Assembly: GCA_013215375.1 (NCBI GenBank)
Contig: JABSRB010000026.1
Coordinates: 1-64,000, forward strand
DNA from: Oceanospirillaceae bacterium
GTDB lineage: Bacteria > Pseudomonadota > Gammaproteobacteria > Pseudomonadales > Balneatricaceae
Length of the DNA: 64,000 nt
Direction: 5' to 3'
A model generated the notes under the pieces. It was given only the letters and a program-made list of their open reading frames with translations, searched no databases and had not been told where the DNA came from. Shown here one piece after another: positions 27,609 through 37,048 of this stretch. The translations under genes and the position numbers were made by a program. Each line of letters opens with the position of its first letter. Within the stretch, counting starts at the first letter, position 1.

Positions 27609-27806
27609 TGAGACCTCTGCATAACGTAGCGAATGAGGATAAGACTAGGCAAAAATTGGCGAAATAGCGGAGTTAGTATGCCCCGTTTGTTGGGTGCTAC
27701 TGGTGTAAATGAGCATAAGAGATGAGTTAGGCTGCGCCTAATTCATCTTTAGTGAGTCGATTTTTTACGACGTATTATTGAGTGCAGTAGTTATGCTGAG
27801 GTCTCA
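27609..27806. mobile_element. 198-bp inverted-repeat element, MITE-like
   Basis: Terminal inverted repeats of 17 bases (27609-27625 and 27790-27806) match at 16 positions and start TGAGACCTC. The inside has no ORF but holds a near-perfect hairpin at 27721-27747 (12-bp arms, TGC loop, one G-T pair) and a smaller GTCG/CGAC stem around a T-run. Size, lack of coding capacity and terminal repeats fit a MITE; the GAGACC ends resemble some IS5-family termini, which is a recollection, not a search. I see no target-site duplication. It fills the spacer between convergent yheU and the CBS gene and stops two bases before the CBS stop codon. Confidence 0.68.
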
Positions 27807-27808
27807 GG

Positions 27809-28450
27809 CTATGCCCAGCGCTCAATATGCGCACCACTGATAATTAAACGTAATAAATCAGAGCGACAGACAATACCCACCAATTTCTCATTGTGATCAA
27901 AAATAGGAATCGCATTGATTTCAAAGTCGAGGAAGCAGGCGGCGATTTGCGTGACTTCTGTGTAGGGAGAGCCGGCTATTAACTTTTGGCTGTAATAATT
28001 GGTAATACTTAAGGTAGAGTCTTTGCCTAGCGCTATGATATTTCTAGCACTTAGAATACCTACAGGTTTTCCCTGGGGATCAACTATCATTAAATGACTT
28101 ATTTTTAATTCTTGCATCCGCTCCCAAGCACTGTGCACGATAGTGCCCTCAACGATGCTGTGCACTGGGTGACTCATTATTTGCTGGGCAAGAAGTCCCG
28201 CCTTTTTTGGCTCGGCAGCAGCGCTGGGCTTTAGCTCATCATAAGTGCCAGGGGTTCTCTCGTCCCTAGGGGAACCGCTATGTTGCATAATGCGCGCGAA
28301 CTCATTGTTACTAGATTGTAAGTCTTTGTGGTTGTGAGTTCCGCTGTGCGTCGCTTCACTGGCGCTGGTTTGATCCACGCCTTTATCGGGGAAAATACTA
28401 CGCAGAGGTGTTTTAACTCTGCGGCCTTGATCAATTATTGCGAAAGACAT
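27809..28450 (-). CDS. CBS-domain pair protein
   Basis: This 213-residue protein has an N-terminal region of about 90 residues that is polar and probably disordered, then two CBS motifs (about 90-145 and 155-207). Each ends in the typical strand-helix pattern: GKPVGILSARNII and NEKLVGIVCRSDLL. CBS pairs usually bind adenosine nucleotides and regulate a partner; no effector domain is attached here. GGAGG lies seven bases before the ATG, a very strong ribosome binding site. The partner is unknown. Confidence 0.9.
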   Translation of the reverse strand: MSFAIIDQGRRVKTPLRSIFPDKGVDQTSASEATHSGTHNHKDLQSSNNEFARIMQHSGSPRDERTPGTYDELKPSAAAEPKKAGLLAQQIMSHPVHSIVEGTIVHSAWERMQELKISHLMIVDPQGKPVGILSARNIIALGKDSTLSITNYYSQKLIAGSPYTEVTQIAACFLDFEINAIPIFDHNEKLVGIVCRSDLLRLIISGAHIERWA

Positions 28451-28512
28451 TAAGACCTCCGGATATCGCTAACCAGCAGACATATCAATATTCTACTTAG
28501 CAGTTGGACAGT

Positions 28513-28555
28513 AAAAAAGAGTTTAGGTTGTGTTTTTGAAATTCAAAAACAACCT
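28513..28555 (-). terminator. Rho-independent terminator of mnmC
   Basis: Read on the minus strand after the mnmC stop, AGGTTGTTTTTGAA pairs with TTCAAAAACACAACCT (28525-28555, 14 pairs with a two-base bulge). A six-T run follows about five bases later (28513-28518 as A on the plus strand). This is a convincing end signal for mnmC. Confidence 0.72.
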
Positions 28556-28564
28556 TTATACTCT

Positions 28565-30538
28565 TTATATCGCCCGACGAATCAATTGCTTAATGATAAA
28601 TCTAGCAGGATGTAGTGCATTGGACAAGTCTTTAGGTAATGGGCTGGGTTGATTAGTAATAATACTCGCCAAGTGCTCTGCGCTTAAAGGGCAAGTAATT
28701 AGCCCTTTAGATCCATGTCCAATGTTGATATAAAGCCCTGAGTAATTAGGTGCTGGGGCAGACTCAAACTGCCAGTTTTTGTCTTTATTGAGCTTTTGGT
28801 ACTGGGTAATATATTGATCTCTGATGGGTGCAGGGCCTACCATTGGCAAATAATCAGGTGTAGAACAGCGCTGCGCGACTTTACCCGTTAATACATCTGT
28901 AGTTTCTAAGCTCGCTGCTAAATCGGGGAGAACCTTATTCAGTTTGGCTATGTTGGCTTGCTGGTCCTTCGCAGTCAGTTCTTCTTCAGAATCCTGCAGA
29001 TTAAAACTGGCACCGAAACAAAAAGTGCCTTGCTGTGACGGACAAATATAACCAGCCCCACAAACAACGGTGTTTAGCTGCTGTTTTTTTTCAGGAGCAT
29101 GAGTAACTTGCCCGCGTATCGCTTTTGTCGGCGTTTGATCCAGTTGCGCGAATTGCTTGGCGCTATTGGCATTTGCCAAAATGACAGCATCAAATTCAAA
29201 AGTTTGTCCGTCAGAGGTATGCAGCTGCCAGTGCTGATCTGCTAATTGCTCTATAGAGGAAACATTAGCCCTTAGTTTAAGTGTAATGTTACTGCTGGTA
29301 ATTAACTTCTCACAAAACGCTTTAGGATCAACCCAGCCAGCTCGCGGGAAAAACAAACCACTGAAAGGTGTGTAAGTCCCGGCGAGTTCAGATGCTTCAA
29401 TAGCATTAACCCATCGAACAACGTCAGAACTATATACATCTTGCTGTAATAGGTCTTGATGCTGGCTCTCTTCCTTGCTATTAGTTGCTAGCTGTAACAC
29501 ACCACATTGCTCTGCAGTTTTACCATCAAAGCATTGGTGGATAGTTAGCACTCGCAAACTGTATTCAAGCCCGGTTAAATGGAATTCACCACTAAGAGTG
29601 GGCTTTGAGGGTAGTTTTGCATAAAGAGCCCCTTGTAAGTTACCTGATGCAAACTGACAGATATCATCTGCGGATTCAAAGATAGTCACCTTAACGCCAC
29701 GTCTGGCGAGAGCCTCTGCTGTAGTACAGCTTGATAACCCACCACCAATAATAGCTACATGCTTTGTTACAAGGGCCGAACTGTTGTAATCAAACCAAGG
29801 TTTATCAGGCTTGGGTATGGGTTTGTCGGCATCAAATATACCAGTGATCATTTCACGTTTTTTACCAAATCCTGGATGTTTTTTGATGATAAATCCTTGT
29901 TCTTGCAGCCCCCTTCTAACAACACCAGCGGCACTAAAAGTAGCTAAAGTCGTTTGTTGCTTGCTGCTTAATCGAGCAATCTGTGTAAATAGTTCAGGTT
30001 GCCACATACTGCTATTCTTAGCTGGAGAAAAACCATCTAAATACCAAGCGTCTGCCTTATGCCAGCAGCGCCGATAAGCAGCAAGGCTGTCATCAATAAT
30101 TAGTGTTAAATAGATCTGGCCGCCATCGAGAATAATCCTATGAAAGCCTTTAATCGCTGGGGGGTATTGCAGGATTATTTGCGAAGTGATATTAGAAAAC
30201 TGCGGAAAGAGTTTAGTCGTCTTAATAAAGTCCTGAAGACTTAAAGGAAACAGCTCAGTCGAAAAAAAATGTAAGGTAGTTCTCTCGAGATTATGTCTCG
30301 CTGCTTGGATCGTTTGTAAAGTACAGTAGAAATTGAGCCCAGTACCAAAGCCTGTTTCATTAATACAAAAAAGGGAGCGTTGATTAGTATGCGCTCTAGA
30401 TGGAATCGCATGGGAATTTACAAAGACATGTAAGCTCTCTTTTACCCCTCCATCAGAGTTGTAATAATAATCTTCGAATCGATCAGAAAATGGGGTATGG
30501 TCTTTCCAAGATATAATGCTGTTTTGTATAGAATTCAT
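28565..30538 (-). CDS. mnmC: Bifunctional tRNA-modification enzyme MnmC
   Basis: MnmC completes mnm5s2U34 in glutamate, lysine and glutamine tRNAs. The 657-residue fusion has an N-terminal methyltransferase (MnmD, about 1-240; ETGFGTGLNFYC and WYLDGFSPAKN motifs) and a C-terminal FAD oxidoreductase (about 260-640; HVAIIGGGLSSCTTAEAL dinucleotide-binding motif). Both halves look intact. It is transcribed alone on the minus strand, divergent from ugd, with a clear terminator. The four tRNA-Glu (TTC) genes in this window encode one of its substrates. Confidence 0.95.
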   Translation of the reverse strand: MNSIQNSIISWKDHTPFSDRFEDYYYNSDGGVKESLHVFVNSHAIPSRAHTNQRSLFCINETGFGTGLNFYCTLQTIQAARHNLERTTLHFFSTELFPLSLQDFIKTTKLFPQFSNITSQIILQYPPAIKGFHRIILDGGQIYLTLIIDDSLAAYRRCWHKADAWYLDGFSPAKNSSMWQPELFTQIARLSSKQQTTLATFSAAGVVRRGLQEQGFIIKKHPGFGKKREMITGIFDADKPIPKPDKPWFDYNSSALVTKHVAIIGGGLSSCTTAEALARRGVKVTIFESADDICQFASGNLQGALYAKLPSKPTLSGEFHLTGLEYSLRVLTIHQCFDGKTAEQCGVLQLATNSKEESQHQDLLQQDVYSSDVVRWVNAIEASELAGTYTPFSGLFFPRAGWVDPKAFCEKLITSSNITLKLRANVSSIEQLADQHWQLHTSDGQTFEFDAVILANANSAKQFAQLDQTPTKAIRGQVTHAPEKKQQLNTVVCGAGYICPSQQGTFCFGASFNLQDSEEELTAKDQQANIAKLNKVLPDLAASLETTDVLTGKVAQRCSTPDYLPMVGPAPIRDQYITQYQKLNKDKNWQFESAPAPNYSGLYINIGHGSKGLITCPLSAEHLASIITNQPSPLPKDLSNALHPARFIIKQLIRRAI

Positions 30539-30651
30539 CTGGGTATTTTACAGGAATAAGTAGGCATTAGTGAAGCTAGCTGATAATATTGGCGGCTAAT
30601 TTTGTTAGGTCAGTAAAAAGAGCGCTTGTAGATGAAGTTAAAGGGACATCA

Positions 30652-31818
30652 ATGAAAATTGCGATAGCAGGGACAGGCTACGTTGGGCTATCCAATGCGA
30701 TGTTATTAGCGCAACACAACCAAGTAATAGCAGTCGATATTGATCAAAAGAAAATTGAGCAATTGAATCAAGCGATATCACCTATTGCAGATGCCGAGAT
30801 AGAAAGCTTTTTAAAGTCAAACAAAATAGACTTTACAGCGACTCTTGATGCACGCAAAGCGTATTTAAATGCCGATTACGTAATTGTAGCCACACCTACT
30901 AACTATGATCCAGAGACAAATTTCTTTGATACTAGCAGTGTAGAAAAGGTAATAGATAGTATCATAGAAATAAATCCTGATGCTGTCATAGTGATCAAAT
31001 CTACAGTCCCAGTTGGTTTCACAGAGCAGCTTAAAAAAGATAAAAACTGTCAAAATATAATTTTTTCGCCGGAATTTTTGCGCGAAGGCAAAGCGCTCTA
31101 CGACAACCTTTACCCATCTAGAATCATAGTGGGCGAGCAAAGTGAGCGAGCAGAAATCTTTGCTAGGCTTTTAGTAGAAGGCTCGGTAAAAAAAGACATT
31201 GAAGTATTGCTACTGGGTTCAGCAGAAGCTGAAGCTGTTAAGTTATTTTCAAATACCTATTTAGCCATGAGAGTCGCTTATTTTAATGAGTTAGACACTT
31301 ATTGCGAAAGCATCGATATCAATAGCAGACAAGTTATAGAGGGTGTCGCTTTAGATCCACGTATAGGCAACCACTATAACAACCCCTCGTTTGGCTACGG
31401 TGGCTATTGCCTCCCTAAAGATACCAAACAGTTATTGGCAAATTATAATGATGTTCCCAATAATATGATTGCTGCAATAGTAAATGCAAATGCCACCAGG
31501 AAAGATTTTATTTCAGAGCAAATATTAAAAAGGAACCCTAAGGTTGTAGGTATTTACCGCCTAGTAATGAAGCAGGGCTCAGACAATTTTAGAGCTTCAT
31601 CTATCCAAGGGGTTATGAAAAGGATAAAAGCCAAAGGCGTTGAAGTCGTTGTTTATGAGCCTAGTTGTGAAGCAGATGAGTTTTTCCACTCGAAGGTGAT
31701 TGCTGAACTTGAAGAATTTAAAAAGTTAAGTGATGTTATTGTGGCAAATAGAGTTGATGAAGAAATTAATGATGTAATAGCTAAGGTGTATACCCGAGAT
31801 TTGTTTGGCAGTGATTAA
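30652..31818 (+). CDS. ugd: UDP-glucose 6-dehydrogenase
   Basis: Ugd oxidises UDP-glucose to UDP-glucuronate for surface polysaccharides. I start at the ATG at 30652 ([15 protein letters not shown], 388 residues), the exact E. coli Ugd length, behind AAAGGG. The frame continues upstream to 30589 without a plausible start. The NAD-binding GTGYVG, the [10 protein letters not shown] segment and the catalytic cysteine in [12 protein letters not shown] are present. It marks the left border of the polysaccharide region. Confidence 0.96.
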   Translation: MKIAIAGTGYVGLSNAMLLAQHNQVIAVDIDQKKIEQLNQAISPIADAEIESFLKSNKIDFTATLDARKAYLNADYVIVATPTNYDPETNFFDTSSVEKVIDSIIEINPDAVIVIKSTVPVGFTEQLKKDKNCQNIIFSPEFLREGKALYDNLYPSRIIVGEQSERAEIFARLLVEGSVKKDIEVLLLGSAEAEAVKLFSNTYLAMRVAYFNELDTYCESIDINSRQVIEGVALDPRIGNHYNNPSFGYGGYCLPKDTKQLLANYNDVPNNMIAAIVNANATRKDFISEQILKRNPKVVGIYRLVMKQGSDNFRASSIQGVMKRIKAKGVEVVVYEPSCEADEFFHSKVIAELEEFKKLSDVIVANRVDEEINDVIAKVYTRDLFGSD

Positions 31819-31872
31819 GCGCGGCTAGCTTATTCTTACATCAGCACAGTAATTAGTGATAATTGAACCCAT

Positions 31873-32172
31873 ATGAGAATAAGCAAACAAGACGCACTTT
31901 TTATCAAAAATAGTATTGTGGAGCAAACCAATGCTGCGGTCAAAATCTGGCTGTTTGGATCAAGAGTAAATGATGATGAAAAAGGTGGTGATGTGGATCT
32001 TTTAGTAAAGTTAGATGTGGCTGTAGAGCGCCCAGCATTACTTGCTAGTGGAATTGCCGTGAAAATAATGAGACAGATGCATGGCCGTAAAGTTGATGTG
32101 GTTCTTGAAGCACCTAACCTAGATGCCAAGCCAATTCATGCCATAGCTAAACAAATGGGCATTGAGTTATGA
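31873..32172 (+). CDS. mntA: MNT-type nucleotidyltransferase (antitoxin of an MNT-HEPN pair)
   Basis: This 99-residue minimal nucleotidyltransferase has the active-site motif LFGSR followed by DVDLLV, the metal-binding aspartates of the family. In characterised MntA-HepT pairs the nucleotidyltransferase modifies and neutralises the HEPN ribonuclease. The downstream HEPN gene begins inside its stop codon (ATGA), the normal arrangement. The gene looks intact while its partner is frameshifted. Confidence 0.85.
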   Translation: MRISKQDALFIKNSIVEQTNAAVKIWLFGSRVNDDEKGGDVDLLVKLDVAVERPALLASGIAVKIMRQMHGRKVDVVLEAPNLDAKPIHAIAKQMGIEL

Positions 32173-32650
32173 AATTAGATAATGGGCTTCAGCAGCGTTT
32201 AATTTTCTTAATAGGCATCATTAAAAAGAGCAAACACATCTTAATTATTCGGCTAGCAAGCTTTTTAAACATGGATTTAAAATAGAGCAAGCCTTAGCGT
32301 TAGAGAAAGACCCAGAATTAGCTGAGACATTAGAAGCATTCGTAGGGCGATTTTGCAGGCTACAAGATACAGTTGGCGATAAATTGTTACCAGCTTGGCT
32401 AAAGGCAATACAAGAGAAGCCAGCAGCTTTTATAGATAATTTGGATAAAGCCGAAAAGTTAGGATTGTTGACTAGTTCTGATCGATGGCTAGTACTGCGG
32501 CAAAATCGAAATAAGATGATACATGAATACATAGAAGATTTGACGCAATTAGTGGATGCTGTGCAGTTGGCTTTTGAGGGTATCGATCTGATTAATTCAT
32601 TTGCAGATAATTTGATCGCTGATGTAGAAGGGCGTTTTTTCTTGGATTAA
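32169..32650 (+). pseudogene. hepT: HEPN-domain toxin (HepT-like), frameshifted at an A-tract
   Basis: The first 21 codons from the ATG at 32169 read MKLDNGLQQRLIFLIGIIKK and the frame then runs into a stop. The family sequence continues in another frame from GAG at 32228 (EQTHLNYSASKLF) to the stop at 32650. Total length is one base short of 161 codons, so one A is missing from the run at 32223-32227 (A5 where A6 fits). The HEPN ribonuclease motif R-x4-H is intact in RNKMIHEY. The toxin is probably dead unless ribosomes slip back one base at AAAAAG. Alternatively this is a sequencing error in a homopolymer. Confidence 0.82.
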
Positions 32651-32770
32651 ACCATGTTATTCGTTGTAAATATGATTTTACGCTGGGGTGTCAGTTATGC
32701 CTACTAAGCGGATACAGTGCTATTAATAGTTAGCTCTGATATTGGTCAATGTAAACTGCGGCACGCATGT

Positions 32771-32798
32771 TTTACATCGCGTGTAGTCGAATTATAAT
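32771..32798 (+). promoter_or_regulatory. Sigma70 promoter of the O-antigen (rml) operon
   Basis: A -35 TTTACA at 32771-32776 and a perfect -10 TATAAT at 32793-32798 are 16 bases apart, about 70 bases upstream of rmlB. The surrounding AT-rich leader has no ORF. This is the best promoter-like sequence before the run of plus-strand polysaccharide genes. Confidence 0.68.
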
Positions 32799-32871
32799 TT
32801 TATAAAATAAATAGAATCTTGCCTTAGTTGAGCGATGGTTGTAAATAAATTACTTAGGTTGTTTGAAATAA

Positions 32872-33978
32872 ATGAAAATATTGGTAACCGGTGGTGCAGG
32901 ATTTATTGGTTCGGCGGTAATACGTCACATTATAAAAAATACTACTGATTCCGTAGTTAATGTAGATAAGTTAACGTACGCTGGAAACCTTGAAAGTTTG
33001 GTGTCAGTGAAAGACTCGAATCGCTACACATTTGAAAAAGTGGATATCTGCAATGCAGAAGAGCTGACTCGAGTATTTAAACAGCACCAGCCAGATGCGG
33101 TGATGCACCTTGCAGCAGAGAGCCATGTCGATCGTTCAATCGATGGGCCCGCTGCGTTTATTGAAACCAATATTGTAGGGACATATGTCCTGCTGGAAGC
33201 GGCGCGCAGTTATTGGAATGCTTTAGGCGAAAACAAAAAAGAAAACTTTCGCTTTCATCATATCTCCACCGACGAGGTGTATGGGGATTTAGAAGGTCCA
33301 GAAAATTTATTCACAGAAGATACAACTTACGCACCAAGTTCGCCTTATGCAGCAAGCAAAGCAAGTTCAGATCACTTAGTGCGCGCCTGGCTTCGAACGT
33401 ATGGGCTACCGACCGTCATTACAAACTGCTCCAATAATTACGGTCCCAATCACTTTCCAGAAAAACTAGTTCCGCTTGTTATATTAAATGCACTGAAAGG
33501 AAAGAATTTACCTATTTATGGTAAAGGAAACCAAGTACGAGACTGGCTGTATGTAGAAGATCATGCGCGGGCACTTTATAAAGTTGTTACCGAAGGCATA
33601 GTAGGTGAAACTTATAATGTCGGCGGACATAACGAAAAACAAAATATAGAAGTTGTGCATTCCATTTGTGAAATATTAGAAGAGTTAGTGCCTGATAATC
33701 AATTTTCAAAGAACAGTGCTAATCCAGATGGTTTTAAGGGTTTAATAACCTACGTACAAGATAGGCCTGGGCATGATATTCGCTACGCGATAGACGCCAG
33801 TAAAATCCAAAAAGAATTAAGCTGGATGCCCGTTGAAACATTCGAATCGGGTATTCGAAAAACAGTGAAATGGTATTTGGAAAATAAAGACTGGGTTGTC
33901 AACGTATTAGACGGCAGTTATCAAGGCCAGCGTTTAGGTGTTGAAGGCACTAAAAATAATAAAGGTATAGGCGAATGA
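32872..33978 (+). CDS. rmlB: dTDP-glucose 4,6-dehydratase RmlB
   Basis: RmlB makes dTDP-4-keto-6-deoxyglucose, step two of dTDP-L-rhamnose synthesis. This extended short-chain dehydrogenase of 368 residues has [10 protein letters not shown] for [16 protein letters not shown], the [10 protein letters not shown] segment and the catalytic YAASK. It is the first of four overlapping rml genes in the order B-A-C-D; the stop overlaps the rmlA start. Confidence 0.97.
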   Translation: MKILVTGGAGFIGSAVIRHIIKNTTDSVVNVDKLTYAGNLESLVSVKDSNRYTFEKVDICNAEELTRVFKQHQPDAVMHLAAESHVDRSIDGPAAFIETNIVGTYVLLEAARSYWNALGENKKENFRFHHISTDEVYGDLEGPENLFTEDTTYAPSSPYAASKASSDHLVRAWLRTYGLPTVITNCSNNYGPNHFPEKLVPLVILNALKGKNLPIYGKGNQVRDWLYVEDHARALYKVVTEGIVGETYNVGGHNEKQNIEVVHSICEILEELVPDNQFSKNSANPDGFKGLITYVQDRPGHDIRYAIDASKIQKELSWMPVETFESGIRKTVKWYLENKDWVVNVLDGSYQGQRLGVEGTKNNKGIGE

Positions 33979-34853
33979 AAGGCATAATATTAGCAGGCGG
34001 CAGTGGTACACGCTTATATCCGATCACTCAAGGTGTGTCTAAGCAACTTTTGCCAATATATGACAAGCCTATGGTTTATTATCCATTATCAGTTTTAATG
34101 CTTGCCGGTATTACGGAAGTGCTGATTATATCGACACCTGATGATCTCCCTAGCTTCAAACGGTTGCTTGGTGATGGTAGCGATTTAGGTATGAACTTCG
34201 AATATATTGTACAGCCATCGCCAGATGGACTGGCACAAGCATTTCTCCTAGGAGCGAGTTTTATTGGCGATGACGATGCTTGCCTGATACTAGGCGATAA
34301 TATTTATTACGGTCATAACTTAGTCAATACGTTAATAGCAGCAGTAGATAATGCAAAACAAGGTATGGCTACTGTTTTTGGCTACCACGTCAATGATCCT
34401 CAGCGTTATGGGGTGGCTGAGTTTGATAGTAATGGTAATGTGATTTCTTTAGAAGAAAAGCCACAAATCCCTAAGTCTAACTATGCGGTAACAGGGCTGT
34501 ATTTTTACCCCAATGATGTACTTAAAAAAGCGGTGGAAGTTAAACCTTCAGATCGAGGTGAACTAGAAATTACAACAGTGAATCAAATGTACCTAGCAGA
34601 ACAACGCTTGAAACTAGAAAAATTAGGGCGAGGTTTTGCATGGTTAGATACGGGCACTCACGAAAGTTTACTAGAAGCTTCTTTATTCATTGCTACGATA
34701 GAAAAGCGACAAGGCTTGAAGGTCGCCTGTCTAGAAGAAATAGCTTTTGAAAAAGGGTATATCAATAAAGAACAATTATTAGGCTTGGCGGAGCCTTTAA
34801 AGAAAAACCAGTATGGACAGTATTTAATTCGCCGAGCTAATGAAATCTTATGA
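33975..34853 (+). CDS. rmlA: Glucose-1-phosphate thymidylyltransferase RmlA
   Basis: RmlA activates glucose-1-phosphate to dTDP-glucose. The 292-residue protein begins [18 protein letters not shown], the nucleotide-binding loop, and contains [11 protein letters not shown], the metal-binding GDN in LGDNIYYGH, and [19 protein letters not shown]. Full length for the short RmlA form. It overlaps rmlB and rmlC by four bases at each end. Confidence 0.97.
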   Translation: MKGIILAGGSGTRLYPITQGVSKQLLPIYDKPMVYYPLSVLMLAGITEVLIISTPDDLPSFKRLLGDGSDLGMNFEYIVQPSPDGLAQAFLLGASFIGDDDACLILGDNIYYGHNLVNTLIAAVDNAKQGMATVFGYHVNDPQRYGVAEFDSNGNVISLEEKPQIPKSNYAVTGLYFYPNDVLKKAVEVKPSDRGELEITTVNQMYLAEQRLKLEKLGRGFAWLDTGTHESLLEASLFIATIEKRQGLKVACLEEIAFEKGYINKEQLLGLAEPLKKNQYGQYLIRRANEIL

Positions 34854-35431
34854 TATTCACCCGTACAGGCATACCTGATGTTATCATTATTGAGCCAAAA
34901 CTCCATGGCGATGATCGTGGATACTTTATAGAAACTTTTCGTCAAGATAAACTGGATGAGTTTTTAGGTTTTAAAATTAATTTTATTCAAGACAACGAAT
35001 CAAAATCAGACAGAGGTGTGCTGCGTGGCTTGCATTATCAGCTAGCACCAGCAGCACAGACCAAACTCGTGCGAGTAATACAGGGCAGTGTATTAGATAT
35101 TGCGGTTGATATTCGCAAAGGGAGCTCTACTTTCGGGCAGTATGTAGCCATAGAATTATCAGCTAAAAATAAAAAACAGCTATTGATACCACGTGGTTTT
35201 GCTCACGGCTTTGTGGTGTTAGAAGATGATACTGTGTTTGCCTATAAGGTAGATAATTATTACTCCCCTGAAAATGACAGAGGTATTGCTTTTGATGATG
35301 CAGTTCTGGGCATTGATTGGGGCGTTAATACAAGTAATTCACAGCTATCACAAAAAGATAAAGTTCAGCCTCTATTGCAACAGCTAGGGGTTGAAAATTT
35401 GTTTGATTTTAATGTGAATTATTATGATTGA
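34850..35431 (+). CDS. rmlC: dTDP-4-dehydrorhamnose 3,5-epimerase RmlC
   Basis: RmlC epimerises carbons 3 and 5 of the keto-sugar. The 193-residue cupin has [13 protein letters not shown], the LRGLHYQ motif with the catalytic histidine, and PRGFAHGF. It overlaps rmlA (ATGA) and rmlD by eight bases. A second, more divergent RmlC-fold protein occurs at 43705 in the CDP-sugar cassette. Confidence 0.96.
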   Translation: MIFTRTGIPDVIIIEPKLHGDDRGYFIETFRQDKLDEFLGFKINFIQDNESKSDRGVLRGLHYQLAPAAQTKLVRVIQGSVLDIAVDIRKGSSTFGQYVAIELSAKNKKQLLIPRGFAHGFVVLEDDTVFAYKVDNYYSPENDRGIAFDDAVLGIDWGVNTSNSQLSQKDKVQPLLQQLGVENLFDFNVNYYD

Positions 35432-36332
35432 TGATGACAATAGAAATACGGTAAACATATTAATTACAGGTTCTGACGGCCAGTTAGGCAGGGAGTTTCG
35501 ATATCTTTCAGGTTTGATTACTGAGGAGGGGCTAGAAGCTATTAGTGATAAAAAGCTGATTTTTTTATTTTCTACTCGAAAAAGCTTAGACATTAAAAAC
35601 AAACGGAAAATTGCCGAATATTGCCTTCAAAATACAATTAATGTAATAGTCAACTGCGCAGCCTATACCGCCGTAGATAAAGCTGAGCAAGAACAGGTGC
35701 AGGCAGATGCTGTTAATCATTTAGCGGTAAAAAACTTAGCCCAAGTAGCCAAAGATCAAAATATAAAATTGATTCACATATCGACAGATTATGTTTTTGA
35801 TGGCACTGCTCATAAACCGTATAAAGAAACGGATGTGACCAACCCACAAAGTGTATATGGGAAAAGCAAGCTTGATGGTGAGCTAGCCATGCAGGCTATT
35901 AATCCATCTAATAGTATCATTATAAGAACATCGTGGTTGTACTCTGAATACGGTAATAACTTTCTAAAAACAATGCTGCGATTAGGGCGCGAACGTGATG
36001 AAATAGGCGTGGTATTTGATCAAATAGGCGCACCAACCAACGCAAGGAGCTTAGCTAAAGCGATACTGCATATAATACCTCAGTTAAAGAATAGCCATGT
36101 TGAAATTTACCATTATAGTAATTTAGGGGTGTGTACTTGGTATGACTTTGCGAGCGCAATATTTGCCATCAATAACATAGATTGTAAGGTAATCCCCATA
36201 CCGTCAGAAGCATATCCGACCGCTGCTAAAAGGCCCTATTACTCGGTGATGGATCAAGATAAGGTAGCAGAAAAATTCAATGTTAGTAATGAACATTGGC
36301 GTGAATCTCTTTTGCTAGTGAATATGATGTAA
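35424..36332 (+). CDS. rmlD: dTDP-4-dehydrorhamnose reductase RmlD
   Basis: RmlD performs the final reduction to dTDP-L-rhamnose. The 302-residue protein starts [22 protein letters not shown], slightly longer at the N-terminus than usual. The catalytic YGKSKLDGE, the STDYVFDG segment and NCAAYTAVDKAE are all present. It ends the rml set; a weak terminator-like hairpin follows. Confidence 0.96.
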   Translation: MIDDDNRNTVNILITGSDGQLGREFRYLSGLITEEGLEAISDKKLIFLFSTRKSLDIKNKRKIAEYCLQNTINVIVNCAAYTAVDKAEQEQVQADAVNHLAVKNLAQVAKDQNIKLIHISTDYVFDGTAHKPYKETDVTNPQSVYGKSKLDGELAMQAINPSNSIIIRTSWLYSEYGNNFLKTMLRLGRERDEIGVVFDQIGAPTNARSLAKAILHIIPQLKNSHVEIYHYSNLGVCTWYDFASAIFAINNIDCKVIPIPSEAYPTAAKRPYYSVMDQDKVAEKFNVSNEHWRESLLLVNMM

Positions 36333-36353
36333 TTACTTAAAAAGTAAGTTTTT
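36333..36353 (+). terminator. Weak AT-rich hairpin with T-run after rmlD
   Basis: TTACTT (36333-36338) pairs with AAGTAA (36342-36347) around AAA, followed by G and five Ts. The stem is only six AT-rich pairs, so it would terminate poorly, perhaps reducing rather than ending transcription into the next genes. Confidence 0.35.
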
Positions 36354-36469
36354 ATAGCATTTGCATGAGGTAGCAATTAACATATTGCCAAAACTGTATT
36401 TTTAATAAGTAATATGAACTATAGCCATAAATAAAAGATATAAACAATTCACAGGGTCAAAGGAAAGAA

Positions 36470-37048
36470 ATGGAAATTAAAGATTTTGTAGGTGTGTACA
36501 TAAATCAACTTAAGGGACTGTTAGATGAAATAGACCCAAGTGTGATTGTGAAGATTGTTGAAAGTTTTGAATTAACATTAAAAACTGGAGGCCGGATATA
36601 TGTTTTGGGAAATGGTGGGAGTTCGGCTACTGCATCTCATATAGCCAATGATTTTGGTCCCGGTTTACGCCGACGAGGTATTGCCAACTTTGATGTGGTA
36701 AGTTTGGGTGACAATGCTCCGGTGGTTACTGCTATTGCGAATGATATTGGATATGAAAATATATTCTACATGCAATTAGAGGGCTTATTACAGCCACAGG
36801 ATATAATTCTTGCAATTTCTTGCAGTGGGGATTCCCCAAATATTATCAAAGCTGTTGATTATGCGAAAAAAATTGGTAGTACTGTAATTGGTGCTACAGG
36901 CTTTAGTGGAGGTAAGCTTATGCAGGTAGCAGATATTGTTTTCCACGTGAATGCAAAAGATGGTGAGTACGGCTTAGTTGAAGATGTTCATATGATTCTA
37001 GATCATATAATGTATTCATATTATGTGCAGAGAGGATCTAATGCTTAG
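36470..37048 (+). CDS. SIS-domain sugar-phosphate isomerase (GmhA/sedoheptulose-7-phosphate isomerase-like)
   Basis: This 192-residue SIS-fold protein carries GNGGSSATASHIANDF near residue 45 and ISCSGDSPNI near 110, typical of phosphosugar isomerases annotated as GmhA-like. GmhA makes D-glycero-D-manno-heptose 7-phosphate, but no heptose kinase or HddC-type gene is here, so the substrate is uncertain. AAAGGA precedes the ATG. It starts a four-gene cassette (isomerase, Gfo/Idh, dehydrogenase, IMPase-like) and overlaps the next gene by eight bases. Confidence 0.82.
   Translation: MEIKDFVGVYINQLKGLLDEIDPSVIVKIVESFELTLKTGGRIYVLGNGGSSATASHIANDFGPGLRRRGIANFDVVSLGDNAPVVTAIANDIGYENIFYMQLEGLLQPQDIILAISCSGDSPNIIKAVDYAKKIGSTVIGATGFSGGKLMQVADIVFHVNAKDGEYGLVEDVHMILDHIMYSYYVQRGSNA

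Noticed and set aside
27600-27815. Target-site duplication around the MITE-like element
   Set aside because: The bases flanking the two ends do not match beyond what chance gives.
32222-32228. Programmed minus-one frameshift signal in hepT
   Set aside because: The site is T AAA AAG rather than A AAA AAG, and no downstream stem or pseudoknot is obvious, so simple base loss is the more economical reading.
36385-36415. TTGCCA and TAATAT before the SIS-isomerase gene
   Set aside because: Spacing is 19 bases and both hexamers are imperfect in a very AT-rich stretch where chance matches are expected.
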